Notes: generated by a model from the sequence alone, not told the origin. A stretch of DNA of 64,000 nucleotides from VXNE01 sp965206615 (GCA_965206615.1 OZ242219.1:558001-622000), one strand, 5' to 3'; positions 18,146 to 27,951 are shown, numbered from the stretch's first letter. Program-made: numbers and translations.

Positions 18146-18775
18146 TCAGATCGACAGTTCCGGTGGACGCAGTCCGAGGCGGTTGGCGGCGTTCTCGACG
18201 ATGTAGCCGATGATCTCCGCCGCATCGGCCGGTACGGACGTGCCGCTGGCTTCGTGCAAGGCGTTGAGTTCTCCGGCGAAACGCCGTATCTGCTCGGCGT
18301 TCGCCTGGTCGAGCACCCGGGCGGTGACGCGCACCAGGTCCGGCGAGACTTCGTACCAGGGCCGCGTGTCGCCGCCGGCGGCGAGATCCTCGATCATGGC
18401 GAGCGCGACGGTCAGGTCGGTATCGACCATGAGGGAGTGCCAGGGCTCGTTGTCCAGGAATTCCGCGAGGTGCAGTCGCGTCTCCGGTTCGAGCGGAGCC
18501 ACGTCGTCGATGGCGACGTCAGCGGCCAGATCCACCATGATGCAGAAGTCGGCCATGTCCTGCTCGGCGAGCGTTCCCAGGGATTCCTCGGCGCCCTCAT
18601 TCAGGCCGTTCCTGGCCAGAAACTCGATCTCGTCCCGAAGTTCCTGCGCCCGCGCAGCGAAGGCCGCGTGGTGGGCGTCGTCGTCGTCGTGCGTGCTGGT
18701 AAGGCGCTGGTGCAGGTTGTCGCGCCATGTCCAGAAGCGGACGAGGTCGCGCGAAGGATCGCTACTGTCGGACAT
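18146..18775 (-). CDS. Acidic hypothetical protein
   Basis: I do not recognise a family. The 209-residue product is strongly acidic, has no signal peptide or membrane segment, and is rich in predicted helix. A histidine/aspartate cluster (STHDDDDAHHAAF) lies at about residues 27-39. The start ATG at 18775 is preceded by a GGGGAGG-like Shine-Dalgarno on the minus strand. It lies 22 bases downstream of the uvrB stop on the same strand, so it may be cotranscribed with uvrB. A cytoplasmic protein is likely; no function is assigned. Confidence 0.7.
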   Translation of the reverse strand: MSDSSDPSRDLVRFWTWRDNLHQRLTSTHDDDDAHHAAFAARAQELRDEIEFLARNGLNEGAEESLGTLAEQDMADFCIMVDLAADVAIDDVAPLEPETRLHLAEFLDNEPWHSLMVDTDLTVALAMIEDLAAGGDTRPWYEVSPDLVRVTARVLDQANAEQIRRFAGELNALHEASGTSVPADAAEIIGYIVENAANRLGLRPPELSI

Positions 18776-18797
18776 CGGTGCCTCCCCAGTCAGACTT

Positions 18798-20810
18798 TCA
18801 GGCCATCAACTGCTGGTCGCGCAGGGCCGTGATCTCGTCGCGCAATGCGGCCGCCTCCTCGAACTCGAGGTTCTTCGCGCGCTCGAACATCTCTGCCTCG
18901 AGTTTGGCGAGGAGCTTGCCGAGCACCGCGGGATCCCGGGACACTGTTCTGTGCCGCTTCTTCTCGGCCTTGCGCCCACGGGACTTCGGCGCGCCCGGGG
19001 ACGCTCGCGCCCCTGCCATGATGTCGGGAATCTCCTTGACGATGCCGCGCGGGGTGATGCCGTGTTCGGCGTTGAATTCGACTTGCTTCCTGCGGCGGCG
19101 GTTGGTCTCGTCGATCGCGACGCGCATCGACCCGGTCATCCTGTCGGCGTACAGGATCGCGCGCCCGTGGAGATGGCGCGCGGCTCGGCCGATCGTCTGG
19201 ATGAGCGAGCGCTCGGCCCGCAGGAAGCCCTCCTTGTCGGCGTCGAGGATGGCGACGAGGGACACCTCCGGCATGTCCAGCCCTTCCCGCAGCAGGTTGA
19301 TGCCGACGAGTACGTCGAATACCCCGAGCCGCAGATCGCGCAGGATCTCCATGCGCTCCACGGTTTCGATGTCGGAGTGCAGGTAGCGGACCCGGACGCC
19401 GTGCTCGTCGAGGTAGTCGGTCAGGTCCTCGGCCATGCGCTTGGTCAGCGTCGTGATCAGCACCCGCTCGCCCCGCCCCACGGTCGAGCGGATCTCCTCG
19501 AACAGATCGTCGACCTGCGTCGAGGCCGGCCGGACGATCACTTCCGGGTCGACCAGGCCTGTCGGCCGGACCACCTGCTCGACGACCTGTCCGGCGTAGT
19601 TGTTCTCGTAGGCCCCGGGCGTCGCGGAGACGAAGATCATCTGCGGCGCCAGGGTCTCCCATTCGTCGAATCGCAGCGGCCGGTTGTCGAGCGCAGACGG
19701 CAGGCGGAAGCCGTATTCGACCAGCGTTTCCTTGCGCGACCGGTCGCCCTTGTACATGCCGCCGAGCTGCGGGACCGTGACGTGGGACTCGTCGATCACC
19801 AGCAGTGAGTTCGTGGGCAGGTAGTCGAACAGGGTAGGCGGCGGTTGTCCGGCCTCGCGTCCGGAAAGATAGCGGGAGTAGTTCTCGATGCCGCTGCAGT
19901 AGCCGACCTCCTTGATCATCTCAAGGTCGAAGCGCGTGCGCTGCTCGAGACGCTGTGCCTCGACGAGCTTGTCATGCTCCTTCAGGTAGCGCAGCCGTTC
20001 GCCGAGTTCCTCGCGAATCTCGTCCACGACGCCAAGAATCCGTTCGCGAGGCGTCACGTAGTGGGTCTTCGGAAAGACCGTGAAGCGCGCCACCCGTCGC
20101 AGCACTTCGCCGGTCAGCGGGTCGAACAGGGACAGGTTGTCGATCTCGTCGTCGAACAGCTCGATCCGCACCGCCTCCTTCTCGGACTCGGCAGGAAAGA
20201 TGTCGATCACATCGCCGCGCACCCGGTAGGCGCCGCGCTGGAACGCCGTGTCGTTGCGCGTGTACTGCAGCTCCGCGAGCCGCATGAGGATGTAGCGCTG
20301 GTCGACCCGGTCGCCGCGGTCGAGGTGCAGCACCATCGCCAGGTAGGACTGGGGATCGCCGAGGCCGTAGATGGCCGACACGGAGGCCACGATGATCGCG
20401 TCGCGGCGCTCGATCAGCGCCTTGGTCGCCGACAGGCGCATCTGTTCGATGTGGGCATTGATGGACGCGTCCTTCTCGATGTACGTGTCGGACGCGGGGA
20501 CGTAGGCCTCCGGCTGGTAGTAGTCGTAGTAGGAGACGAAGTACTCGACCGCGTTGTAGGGGAAGAACTCCCGGAACTCGCCGTAGAGCTGTGCCGCCAG
20601 GGTCTTGTTGGGGGCGAGCACGAGGGTAGGGCGCTGCACCGCCTCGATCACCTTCGCCACGGCGAAGGTCTTGCCGGAGCCGGTGACGCCGAGCAGCGTC
20701 TGGTGCGCCAGGCCGTCTTCGAGCCCGTCCACCAGCGAGGCGATGGCGGTGGGCTGGTCGCCGGCGGGCGCGTAGCCGGCGACCACGCGAAACTCGGAAG
20801 GTGCCTGCAT
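18798..20810 (-). CDS. uvrB: UvrABC excinuclease subunit B
   Basis: UvrB is the damage-verification helicase-like subunit of nucleotide excision repair. The 670-residue protein has Walker A GVTGSGKTF near residue 38, the beta-hairpin region YYDYYQPEAYVP near 95-106, a helicase domain with DESHVTVPQ, and a C-terminal UVR motif (LEAEMFERAKNLEFEEAAALRDEI) that contacts UvrA and UvrC. Its length matches the family. The ATG at 20810 gives the usual MQAPSEFRVV-type N-terminus; an extended reading upstream is not homologous. I see no LexA box (CTG-N10-CAG) in the 188-bp upstream gap. Confidence 0.97.
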   Translation of the reverse strand: MQAPSEFRVVAGYAPAGDQPTAIASLVDGLEDGLAHQTLLGVTGSGKTFAVAKVIEAVQRPTLVLAPNKTLAAQLYGEFREFFPYNAVEYFVSYYDYYQPEAYVPASDTYIEKDASINAHIEQMRLSATKALIERRDAIIVASVSAIYGLGDPQSYLAMVLHLDRGDRVDQRYILMRLAELQYTRNDTAFQRGAYRVRGDVIDIFPAESEKEAVRIELFDDEIDNLSLFDPLTGEVLRRVARFTVFPKTHYVTPRERILGVVDEIREELGERLRYLKEHDKLVEAQRLEQRTRFDLEMIKEVGYCSGIENYSRYLSGREAGQPPPTLFDYLPTNSLLVIDESHVTVPQLGGMYKGDRSRKETLVEYGFRLPSALDNRPLRFDEWETLAPQMIFVSATPGAYENNYAGQVVEQVVRPTGLVDPEVIVRPASTQVDDLFEEIRSTVGRGERVLITTLTKRMAEDLTDYLDEHGVRVRYLHSDIETVERMEILRDLRLGVFDVLVGINLLREGLDMPEVSLVAILDADKEGFLRAERSLIQTIGRAARHLHGRAILYADRMTGSMRVAIDETNRRRRKQVEFNAEHGITPRGIVKEIPDIMAGARASPGAPKSRGRKAEKKRHRTVSRDPAVLGKLLAKLEAEMFERAKNLEFEEAAALRDEITALRDQQLMA

Positions 20811-20998
20811 CGCTCGGATCGGGAATTGGGAACCTGCATTACAACATGGCCCCTCCGGGACGGGCGGCCGTCCGCGCCGGTCGAGTCCGCGCTGGCGCCG
20901 AGTCCATGGCTCGACCGACCGGACTCCTGTTGGGACCTTCCTGGCGCGGGTCCGGGGGTGTAAGGTGCGGGTGCGGATCCTGTTATGGGGAAACGCCC

Positions 20999-23551
20999 AT
21001 GGCGCAAGAGCTCTTGCAGCACTACGGTGCCGGTTGGCTCGTTGCAGCATTCGCCACCGGTTTCATGAACGCCGCGGCGGAAGATCGCGCGGCGGGGGCA
21101 ACTCCAGACCTCAGGGCCATCGACGAAATCGTCGTGGTCGTCGGTAGCCGTGCCCGGATCGAGAGTCGCGCGGACGAATTGCCCGTGGCCGTGGACGTCT
21201 TCCAGGACATCGACCTCGAACGTACGGGAGAGATCGATCTCGGCGCCACGCTCGCGAAGCTGTCCCCTTCCTTCAACTACTCCCGCCTGGCGGTGGGGGA
21301 TGGGGCGGCACACAGCGCCGCCACCCTGCGCGGCCTTGCCCCGGATCAGACCCTGGTCCTCGTCAACGGCAAGCGTCGTCACAACATCGCGTGGTTGCGC
21401 GTCCTCGACGGGGTGATCGGCTACGGTACCGGAGGAACCGACTTGAGGAGCCTGCCCGCGTCGGCGGTTGCACGCGTCGAGGTGCTGCACGATGGCGCGG
21501 CCGCCCAGTACGGCTCGGACGCCATCGCCGGGGTCGTCAACCTCGTGTTGCGCGAGGACGTTGACGGCGGGCAAGTCACTCTCTACGGCGGCGAGGGAGG
21601 TGCGGACGTGTCGCAGCAGAGCGTGGCGTTCCACGGCGGGCTCGGGTTCGGCGCCGACGGCTTCCTGCACGTTTCCGGCGAGTGGCACGACGAAAACGCA
21701 ATACGCCGCAACGGCGGCAACGGCGGACTGGACCCGAACTTCCAGGACCAACTCATCACCACCAGCTCACCGGCGTTAACGGGCCGGTCCCTCTTCTTCA
21801 ACGCCGGCTTCCCGGTGGGAGACACGGAGTTCTATGCCTTCGGTGGAGTCTCGCGACGGCAAGGGCGCTCGAGCGGCGCCTACCGGTTCCGGCACAACTA
21901 CTGGGAAGGTCTGCGGTCGGGCGATGCGACGTGGGACTTCGTCGTCCCCAACTTCATCAACTTTCACGAACGCAATACGCACCCGGTCTATCCGGACGGT
22001 TTCGTGCCCTACGAGGAGTCCCGCGTCGACGATGTGTCGCTCGCCGCCGGCATGCGGCGCACCCTGGGCGACTGGGACCTGGACGTCAGTGCGGTCTACG
22101 GCAGGAACGAGTACGACTTCGGGGTGTCGGGTTCCGTCAACGCCTCGATCGGCGCGCAGTATCTGCATCTCAATCCACAGGCGAGCGTGGCCGAGATCGT
22201 CGCCAACGCGGGCCCGCTGTCGGGGCACAGCGGCGGCATCGAGTTCGATCAGCTGACGGTGAATCTCGACGTGCACCGTGCGTTCGAGGACAGTCTGTTG
22301 ACGGGGGCCGCCGCTGGGCTCGAACACCGGCACGAGGGGTACGGCCAGATCGCGGGAGACGAAGCCGCCTGGTCCTGCGGGCTGCCGCACGCGCGCGACT
22401 ACGGCGCGTTTGCCGTCGGCCCGACCGGTGCGCCGCTCGAGGGCACCGTGGCGGCGTGCGGGTTCCAGGGTTATCCGGGCTACAGCCCCCGCAACGCCGA
22501 GTTGAGCGACGACAGCCGCGAGAGCCAGGCCGCGTACCTGGAGCTTGCGATGCAGCCGTTGCCGGCGCTGTCCCTCGGTTTCGCGCTGCGCGCGGAGAAC
22601 TACAGCGACGCCGGGTCGCAGACCACGGGCAAGTTGACGGCGCGGCTCGAGCTCACCGAGGGGCTTGCGTTACGCGCTGCCGTGTCTACCGGTTTCCGCG
22701 CTCCGAGCCTGGCCCAGCGCCGCTTCAATTCCATCCTCTTTGTCGGCAGCCAGGAGGGACTGACGACCGTCTTCGCCGCGAATGAGGGGCATGCCATACC
22801 GCGGGCGTTCGGCGTGCACGCGCTGCGGCACGAGACCTCCGGGAACTGGAGTGCCGGCCTCGTCTATGCGACGCCCGCCAACTTTCACTTCACACTGGAT
22901 GTGTACCGGACGGACATCGAAGACCGCGTCGTGCGCTCGCGCGGCCTCGGCTGCACGGGGATTCCCGTGTGCGACGCGGAGCGGGTGTCGACGGCGGCGT
23001 TCTTCTTCAATGGCGTGGATACACAAACCCGGGGCGCCGATCTCTCCGTGCGCTGGGGCGTGCCCGTGGCGGGTGGCTACCTGTGGCTGTCGGGCAACGC
23101 CAACGCCAACAGGACGGAGATCTCGGGAGAGCGGCTGCCCGCCGGTGCCCCGGACGGACTCGGCTTCGGGGACTACTTCGGCGGCTGGGCGGCCGACACG
23201 CTCGAGCGGGGGCAGCCTCGTCGCCAGGCGAACCTCACGGCGGACTGGGAACGCGGAACGTTCGGTGCGCTCCTGCGCGGGAACTACTACGGCAAGACGA
23301 CGCAGCATCCTCTGGACACGGGCATGATCACGATCGATGGGGCCACGACAGTGGATGTGGAGGCGCGCTTCCGGGTCGGCGCCGTGCGCGCAGCACTGGG
23401 CATCAACAATGTCCTGGACGAATTGCCGAACGAACTCGCGAAGACGCACCTGTCCAACCTCCTGTGGGGGATCGCTTACCCGGTGGACACGCCGTTCGGC
23501 CTGGCGGGCCGTGTGGGGTATCTGCGCATCAGCGTGGGTTTCGGCTGGTAG
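20999..23551 (+). CDS. TonB-dependent outer-membrane receptor
   Basis: These receptors import siderophores, cobalamin, sugars or other large substrates across the outer membrane with TonB energy. The 850-residue product has an N-terminal signal (about residues 1-27), a plug domain (about 45-165) with VVVVGSRAR, LVLVNGKRRH and DGAAAQYGSDAIAGVVNLVL, and a long beta-barrel ending in the aromatic-rich strand GYLRISVGFGW. ATG 20999 gives the signal peptide; the frame is open further upstream without homology. It is divergent from uvrB. It resembles the receptor at 27952-30570 in the plug. The substrate is unknown. Confidence 0.88.
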   Translation: MAQELLQHYGAGWLVAAFATGFMNAAAEDRAAGATPDLRAIDEIVVVVGSRARIESRADELPVAVDVFQDIDLERTGEIDLGATLAKLSPSFNYSRLAVGDGAAHSAATLRGLAPDQTLVLVNGKRRHNIAWLRVLDGVIGYGTGGTDLRSLPASAVARVEVLHDGAAAQYGSDAIAGVVNLVLREDVDGGQVTLYGGEGGADVSQQSVAFHGGLGFGADGFLHVSGEWHDENAIRRNGGNGGLDPNFQDQLITTSSPALTGRSLFFNAGFPVGDTEFYAFGGVSRRQGRSSGAYRFRHNYWEGLRSGDATWDFVVPNFINFHERNTHPVYPDGFVPYEESRVDDVSLAAGMRRTLGDWDLDVSAVYGRNEYDFGVSGSVNASIGAQYLHLNPQASVAEIVANAGPLSGHSGGIEFDQLTVNLDVHRAFEDSLLTGAAAGLEHRHEGYGQIAGDEAAWSCGLPHARDYGAFAVGPTGAPLEGTVAACGFQGYPGYSPRNAELSDDSRESQAAYLELAMQPLPALSLGFALRAENYSDAGSQTTGKLTARLELTEGLALRAAVSTGFRAPSLAQRRFNSILFVGSQEGLTTVFAANEGHAIPRAFGVHALRHETSGNWSAGLVYATPANFHFTLDVYRTDIEDRVVRSRGLGCTGIPVCDAERVSTAAFFFNGVDTQTRGADLSVRWGVPVAGGYLWLSGNANANRTEISGERLPAGAPDGLGFGDYFGGWAADTLERGQPRRQANLTADWERGTFGALLRGNYYGKTTQHPLDTGMITIDGATTVDVEARFRVGAVRAALGINNVLDELPNELAKTHLSNLLWGIAYPVDTPFGLAGRVGYLRISVGFGW

Positions 23552-23599
23552 GGGCGCGACCTGGCGGTCGCGTTGGGAGTTTCGCTGACGCGAAACTCC
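23549..23599. repeat. Two-hairpin dispersed repeat, copy A
   Basis: The element begins on the TAG of the receptor gene. It holds CGCGACC-TGGC-GGTCGCG followed by GGAGTTTCG-CTGACG-CGAAACTCC. In reverse complement it matches 48259-48310 over most of its length. Confidence 0.55.
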
Positions 23600-23639
23600 G
23601 GGGCTTGTCGGGAGCCTTGGGCCTGTGCTTGAGGGTGGC

Positions 23640-24824
23640 TCAGTAAGCGTATTGATCCACGCGCGCCTGGGCCTGCGAGACAGCCTTGCCCCGCGTCACG
23701 CCCGGGCGCATCCACTCCGTGACGGCGGCCGCGACGTAGTCCTGCGCAAAGCTCCCGTCGAGCGCATCGCACGCGGGGAGCCACTCACCCCGGTATGCGG
23801 CCGGGAAGCCATGGCCGCTCATCTCGTAGGCGTAGACCCGTGACAGGACATCGCCCTCGTCGTAGTCGCCGACGTAGGTTGCCCAGGGAGTCTCCACCTG
23901 CACCTGCTCGCGCATGGCCGCGTGCACCGCCGCGACGTAGTTGCCGAAGTCCCAGTCCGGAATGGCGTGTTCGTGGAAGGTCGGACCCCCGGGGAGCCCG
24001 AGGTTGCCGGCGTCGTCCCGCGACAGCAGGAACTCGGGGCCGCCCGGTCCCTCCCGCTGGAGCAGCATGCGCGTGACGGCTACGGGCTTGTCCGAGTGCA
24101 CCGCGACGAGCTCGCGCCCGTGCCTCGACAGTGCCTCGTATGCGGCGTCGTTGAACACGTAGTAGCCGGTCGCCGGTGGAAAGCTCTTCGCCGCGTACTT
24201 GTTGAAGAAGCCGGCCCGCGGGCGGCTGGAGCGATTCGGCCCCGCGCGATGCCAGCAGTGCATGTTCATCAGCAGCAGGTCGCCCCGTTTCAGTTCCGGG
24301 TCGACGAAACTCTCGTCGTCCGGTGCGGGCGGCGGGTCGACGTGCAGCGCGCGTCCGCCGACGTCCCTGACCCGCTCGGTCCGGTGGGAGCCGGGGGAGA
24401 CGAACAATGGCCCCGCCGCCGCGTCGTAGTCCGTGAAGGGCACGATGGCGAACAGCCAGTGCATCGACGAGCCGACCGGGCGCCAGCGCTTGTAGTCGTT
24501 GTGCTTCGGGATCGCCGGCCCATCCGGAGTGCGGTCGTAGAGCACGAAGGCCGTCAGGATGGGGTCTTCGCCGAGCAGGGTCGCTACCGGGTCGAGCACG
24601 CGGGGGTGCGCGGCGATCGCCGCGAGGTCCGGGTCCGCCATGCAGCTTCTGGCGAGCGTGTAGCGGGCAGGTTCCGGGTAGGTCTTGCCGGGCGGCCCGG
24701 ACGTGTGCCACGCCTGTTTGGGATACGCCCGTTCGAAGGTCGCGATCTCCACGTCGTCGAACTGTGCGCGCAGCACCAGGAAGCCATCCCGTTCGTACTG
24801 TGCGATCTGTTGGCTGGTCAGCAT
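23640..24824 (-). CDS. Phytanoyl-CoA dioxygenase (PhyH) family protein with Nudix-like tail
   Basis: PhyH proteins are Fe(II)/2-oxoglutarate-dependent hydroxylases. The 394-residue product has the iron motif H-x-D in PKHNDY (His108, Asp110), a second histidine cluster in MNMHCWHRAGPNRSSRPR (about 187-203) and a downstream arginine suitable for 2-oxoglutarate. From about residue 249 the sequence changes to AVTRMLLQREG, EFLLSRDDAGNLGLPGG, which resembles the start of a Nudix fold, but the canonical REXXEE helix is not recognisable. Start ATG 24824 has a GAGAGGAAA ribosome-binding region. The neighbouring crotonase and monooxygenase suggest catabolism of a hydrophobic substrate. Confidence 0.82.
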   Translation of the reverse strand: MLTSQQIAQYERDGFLVLRAQFDDVEIATFERAYPKQAWHTSGPPGKTYPEPARYTLARSCMADPDLAAIAAHPRVLDPVATLLGEDPILTAFVLYDRTPDGPAIPKHNDYKRWRPVGSSMHWLFAIVPFTDYDAAAGPLFVSPGSHRTERVRDVGGRALHVDPPPAPDDESFVDPELKRGDLLLMNMHCWHRAGPNRSSRPRAGFFNKYAAKSFPPATGYYVFNDAAYEALSRHGRELVAVHSDKPVAVTRMLLQREGPGGPEFLLSRDDAGNLGLPGGPTFHEHAIPDWDFGNYVAAVHAAMREQVQVETPWATYVGDYDEGDVLSRVYAYEMSGHGFPAAYRGEWLPACDALDGSFAQDYVAAAVTEWMRPGVTRGKAVSQAQARVDQYAY

Positions 24825-24996
24825 GGTTTCCTCTCGGTCTGCGCGGCCGCCCGCCGCAGTCACGGGCCACCGCCGGCGCTGCGTGAGAGTACCGCAGGAG
24901 TCCGCCCGTTTGGCGACGCTGATACCGGGCAGGAGCCCGGCCTGCGGTAACATCGCCGGTTTCCATGGAACTGTGCCGGGAGGCTGGAGGAAGGAG

Positions 24997-25854
24997 ATGG
25001 AGTACACGAGGCTGCGGATTTCCAGGGTGGACGGGGTCGGCCACATCGAGCTGAGCCGACCGGAGGAGTTCAACCGCATGCCCCCGGCGTTCTGGCAAGA
25101 GTTCCCGGCGGCCGTCGCCGAGATGGATACGGGCGGCGACGTGCGCGTCGTCATCCTGTCGTCTACCGGCAAACACTTCTCGTCGGGCATGGACCTGGCG
25201 GTCTTCACCGAGGCCCGCGCGCCGGTGTCCAGGGACAGGGGCCGTCTCGGAGAGGCGGGCCGGCGCGGCATCGGCCGCTTCCAGGACGCCTTCAACGTCC
25301 TGCAGGACGTGCGCATGCCCGTCATCGCGGCGGTCCAGGGCGCCTGCATGGGCGGTGGCGTGGACATGGTCGCGGCGTGCGACATGCGCTACTGCACGGC
25401 GGACGCGTTCTTCTGCATTCAGGAAATCAATATCGGCCTCGCGGCGGATGTCGGTACCCTGCAGCGACTTCCGCTCCTGATCCCCGACGGCCTCATGCGC
25501 GAACTCGCCTACACGGGTCGGCGCATGTACGCCGAAGAGGCGCAGCAGGTCGGCCTCGTGAACGCTGTATTCGAGACCCGCGAGTCGATGCTGGAGACGG
25601 TGCGGGGCATCGCCGGCCAGATTGCGTCGCAGTCGCCGCTCGCCGTCACCAGCACCAAGCATCTCCTGAACTATGGCAGGGAGCACGGCGTGCGCGACAG
25701 CCTGGCGTATCAGCAGGTGTGGATGGGTGCCGTGAGCCACGGCGGCGACATGGCGAGGTACTTCGATGCGAAGTCCCGGGGCGAGGAAGCCGAGTACGAA
25801 GACCTTCCGCCGCTGCCATCCGCGAACGTGCCAGGCGCGGAGGGCACTCCTTGA
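24997..25854 (+). CDS. Crotonase-family protein, delta(3,5)-delta(2,4)-dienoyl-CoA isomerase-like
   Basis: The 285-residue product is an enoyl-CoA hydratase/isomerase fold. The oxyanion-hole segments are GKHFSSGMDL (about 58-67) and QGACMGGGVDMVAACDMRY (about 114-132). The stretch QEINIGLAADVGTLQRLP places Glu143 and Asp151 eight residues apart, the spacing of the two catalytic acids of ECH1-type dienoyl-CoA isomerase, so isomerisation of dienoyl-CoA in beta-oxidation is more likely than hydration. ATG 24997 has a strong GGAGGAAGGAG Shine-Dalgarno. The stop overlaps the TTG start of the next gene, so the two are coupled. Confidence 0.87.
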   Translation: MEYTRLRISRVDGVGHIELSRPEEFNRMPPAFWQEFPAAVAEMDTGGDVRVVILSSTGKHFSSGMDLAVFTEARAPVSRDRGRLGEAGRRGIGRFQDAFNVLQDVRMPVIAAVQGACMGGGVDMVAACDMRYCTADAFFCIQEINIGLAADVGTLQRLPLLIPDGLMRELAYTGRRMYAEEAQQVGLVNAVFETRESMLETVRGIAGQIASQSPLAVTSTKHLLNYGREHGVRDSLAYQQVWMGAVSHGGDMARYFDAKSRGEEAEYEDLPPLPSANVPGAEGTP

Positions 25855-26840
25855 AGTTCGGCGTCCTGCAGTTCTTCAGCTGGCAGCGCGGGCGTGTCGC
25901 GTTGTCGACGGTCTACGAACGCGCCCTCGATCGCATTCGCATCATGGACCGCGGTGGTTACGACGCGGTCTGGCTCGCCGAGCACCATTTCTCGACCTAC
26001 AGCGTCTGCCCCTCGGTGCACCTGATGGGCATGCACGTGGCCGGGATCACGGAGAAGCTGCGCATCGGCATGGGCGTCTCGCTGGCGGCGTTCTATCACC
26101 CCGCACGCCTGGCGGAAGAGGTCGCCCTGCTCGACGTGCTGTCGGGCGGACGGGTCAACTGGGGGGCCGGAAGGGGTTTTGACGGCAAGGAGTTCGAGGT
26201 CTTCGGCGTCGCGCGCGAGGAGTCCTATGCGCGCTTCCGCGAGAACGTGGAGATCGTGCTCCACGCGTGGCGTGACGAGCGGCTGAACTACGACGGACGC
26301 TTCCACTGCTTCCGCGATGTCGAGGTGTTGCCCAAACCGCTGCAGCAGCCGCACCCGCCGGTGTGGATCGCGTCATCCTCCCCGGACGCCATCGAATGGT
26401 CCGCCAGTCGCGGCCATGCCATTCTCATGGATCCGCACGCCGCGCACCGCGACCTTGGCGGGAAGTATCGCGCGTACCGTCAGAGCCTGGAAAGACATGG
26501 CCACCGGCACGACCAGGACACGCCCATGGCGCGGCTGGTCGCCATCGGGCGAACGGACGCGGAAGGGGAAGAGATTGCCCGGGCCGGCGCTCGATGGACC
26601 GTGGGATCCTACGCGAACCCGAAGACCGACCCGTCGAAGGGTTCGCCGGGCGTCCCGCGCGCCGGCGATCCGGTGCAGCGATACGTGGACGACGTCATCG
26701 TGCACGGCTCGTCCGCGCGGGTCATCGACGAACTGCGGCGGCTCGAGGAAGAACTCCCACTCGAATACCTGCTCGCGGCGCCGCTCAGCCACGAGTCGTT
26801 CCTGCGTCTGACCGACGAGGTCATACCGGCCCTGGCGTGA
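25851..26840 (+). CDS. Luciferase-like (LLM) flavin-dependent oxidoreductase
   Basis: This is a bacterial luciferase-fold monooxygenase using reduced FMN or F420. The 329-residue product shows the TIM-barrel landmarks MDRGGYDAVWLAEHHF (about 27-42), LRIGMGVSLAAFYHPARLAEEVALLDVLSGGR (about 65-96, family hallmark) and WGAGRGFDGKEF. The start is a TTG at 25851 that overlaps the crotonase stop (TTGA), which indicates translational coupling. The substrate is unknown; context suggests oxidation of a fatty or aromatic compound. Confidence 0.87.
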   Translation: MKFGVLQFFSWQRGRVALSTVYERALDRIRIMDRGGYDAVWLAEHHFSTYSVCPSVHLMGMHVAGITEKLRIGMGVSLAAFYHPARLAEEVALLDVLSGGRVNWGAGRGFDGKEFEVFGVAREESYARFRENVEIVLHAWRDERLNYDGRFHCFRDVEVLPKPLQQPHPPVWIASSSPDAIEWSASRGHAILMDPHAAHRDLGGKYRAYRQSLERHGHRHDQDTPMARLVAIGRTDAEGEEIARAGARWTVGSYANPKTDPSKGSPGVPRAGDPVQRYVDDVIVHGSSARVIDELRRLEEELPLEYLLAAPLSHESFLRLTDEVIPALA

Positions 26841-26878
26841 GCCGCGGCCCAGGCGGCCCGTGAGGGGAGCCGTGCGGG

Positions 26879-27910
26879 CTATACGAACAAGGCCTCGCAG
26901 CCCGTTCCGGCCAGCAATCCGTCGACCGCGGCCCGGTCTTCGAGGTCCAGACGGGCGTACTCCTGCCGGACCCACTGCAGACACTTCGCCTGGTAAGGGA
27001 AGGGCTGCTGTACCCAGGGACGTCCGTCGATCTCCGTCTTCACCGTCTCGGCGCGTGCGTCGATGGCGCGGGCGTTGGCGAGCAGGGCCGGCACGTAGGT
27101 GCGCCCTGCCTCGGTCAGTAGCCCGGTCAGGGTATCCGGCACGGAGTCCCGGTCGAACCAGTCCCCTTCGGTCGGCTCAAGGCCCGAGAGATCGTCCACC
27201 AGTTGCACCCAGGCGACCACCCGCGGCGCCGTCCGGGCCGTCAATGTCGCGGGTGTGGGATCGAATGCGGCGAGTTGCGTCAGTTGGCCGTACAGGCCGA
27301 AGTCGGCCGCCGCCGGTCGCTTGCCGAGCAGGTAAGGCCCGCGTTGGATGTGGGCGTCGAGGAGCGCCAGAAAGCGCCGGTAGCTGTCCTCGATGACCGG
27401 TGCGGTGATGTCGTTGCTGCCGACCACGTACAGGCGCCCGATCTGCCGGTCCCGAACGAATTGCGACTGCGGCGCGATCTCCTCGTCGGTCGCGGCGATG
27501 TTGCGCCATCGCGGCAGGACCTCACCGGCGAGGGCGATGTCGGCGTCGTAGTACCACCGGTAGTGGAACATGGCCTTCGTGAGCCACTCGTCGGCATAGT
27601 CCTCGAGCAGGTAGTCGATGAAGGCCAGTGCCGGATCGTCGGGAATGACGGAGCGCTCGAGTGCGTCCCCTTCCAGCCGTCGGATGATGGGGGTCGAGTC
27701 CACCACGGCTTCGAGTTCGCCGTCTGCCCTCTCGAAGTAGAAGGTGGGCAGCAGCTCCACCTTGGGCGCCGGCAGATCGATGTCCTCGGACTGCGACCCC
27801 CGCACCAGCAGGCGATAGGGGATGCGGCGGTACCGAAGCACCGCCAGCATCTTGCGGGTATACGGGGAACCCGGCGCGCCTGTCAGCGCGATGGGACGCA
27901 CGAGTGGCAC
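26879..27910 (-). CDS. Glutathione S-transferase family protein
   Basis: The N-terminal thioredoxin-like domain reads ALTGAPGSPYTRKMLAVLRYRRIPY (about residues 8-32) and the cis-proline/SNAIL-like region is PTFYFERADGELEAVVDSTPIIRRLE (about 55-80). The C-terminal part has helical GST features (GPYLLGKRPAAADFGLYGQL). At 343 residues it is longer than classical GSTs (about 200-230), with an extra C-terminal domain of about 80 residues. A catalytic Ser or Cys is plausible in GSPYTRK but unproven. It is the last gene on the minus strand before the receptor at 27952. Confidence 0.78.
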   Translation of the reverse strand: MPLVRPIALTGAPGSPYTRKMLAVLRYRRIPYRLLVRGSQSEDIDLPAPKVELLPTFYFERADGELEAVVDSTPIIRRLEGDALERSVIPDDPALAFIDYLLEDYADEWLTKAMFHYRWYYDADIALAGEVLPRWRNIAATDEEIAPQSQFVRDRQIGRLYVVGSNDITAPVIEDSYRRFLALLDAHIQRGPYLLGKRPAAADFGLYGQLTQLAAFDPTPATLTARTAPRVVAWVQLVDDLSGLEPTEGDWFDRDSVPDTLTGLLTEAGRTYVPALLANARAIDARAETVKTEIDGRPWVQQPFPYQAKCLQWVRQEYARLDLEDRAAVDGLLAGTGCEALFV

Positions 27911-27951
27911 GTCCGCACTCCGCTACGTTGCGGCGGCCGGATTTCCTCCTG

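Noticed and set aside
20811..20998. LexA/SOS box upstream of uvrB
   Set aside because: A CTG at 20834 is not followed by CAG after ten bases, and no other match to CTG-N10-CAG is present in the gap.
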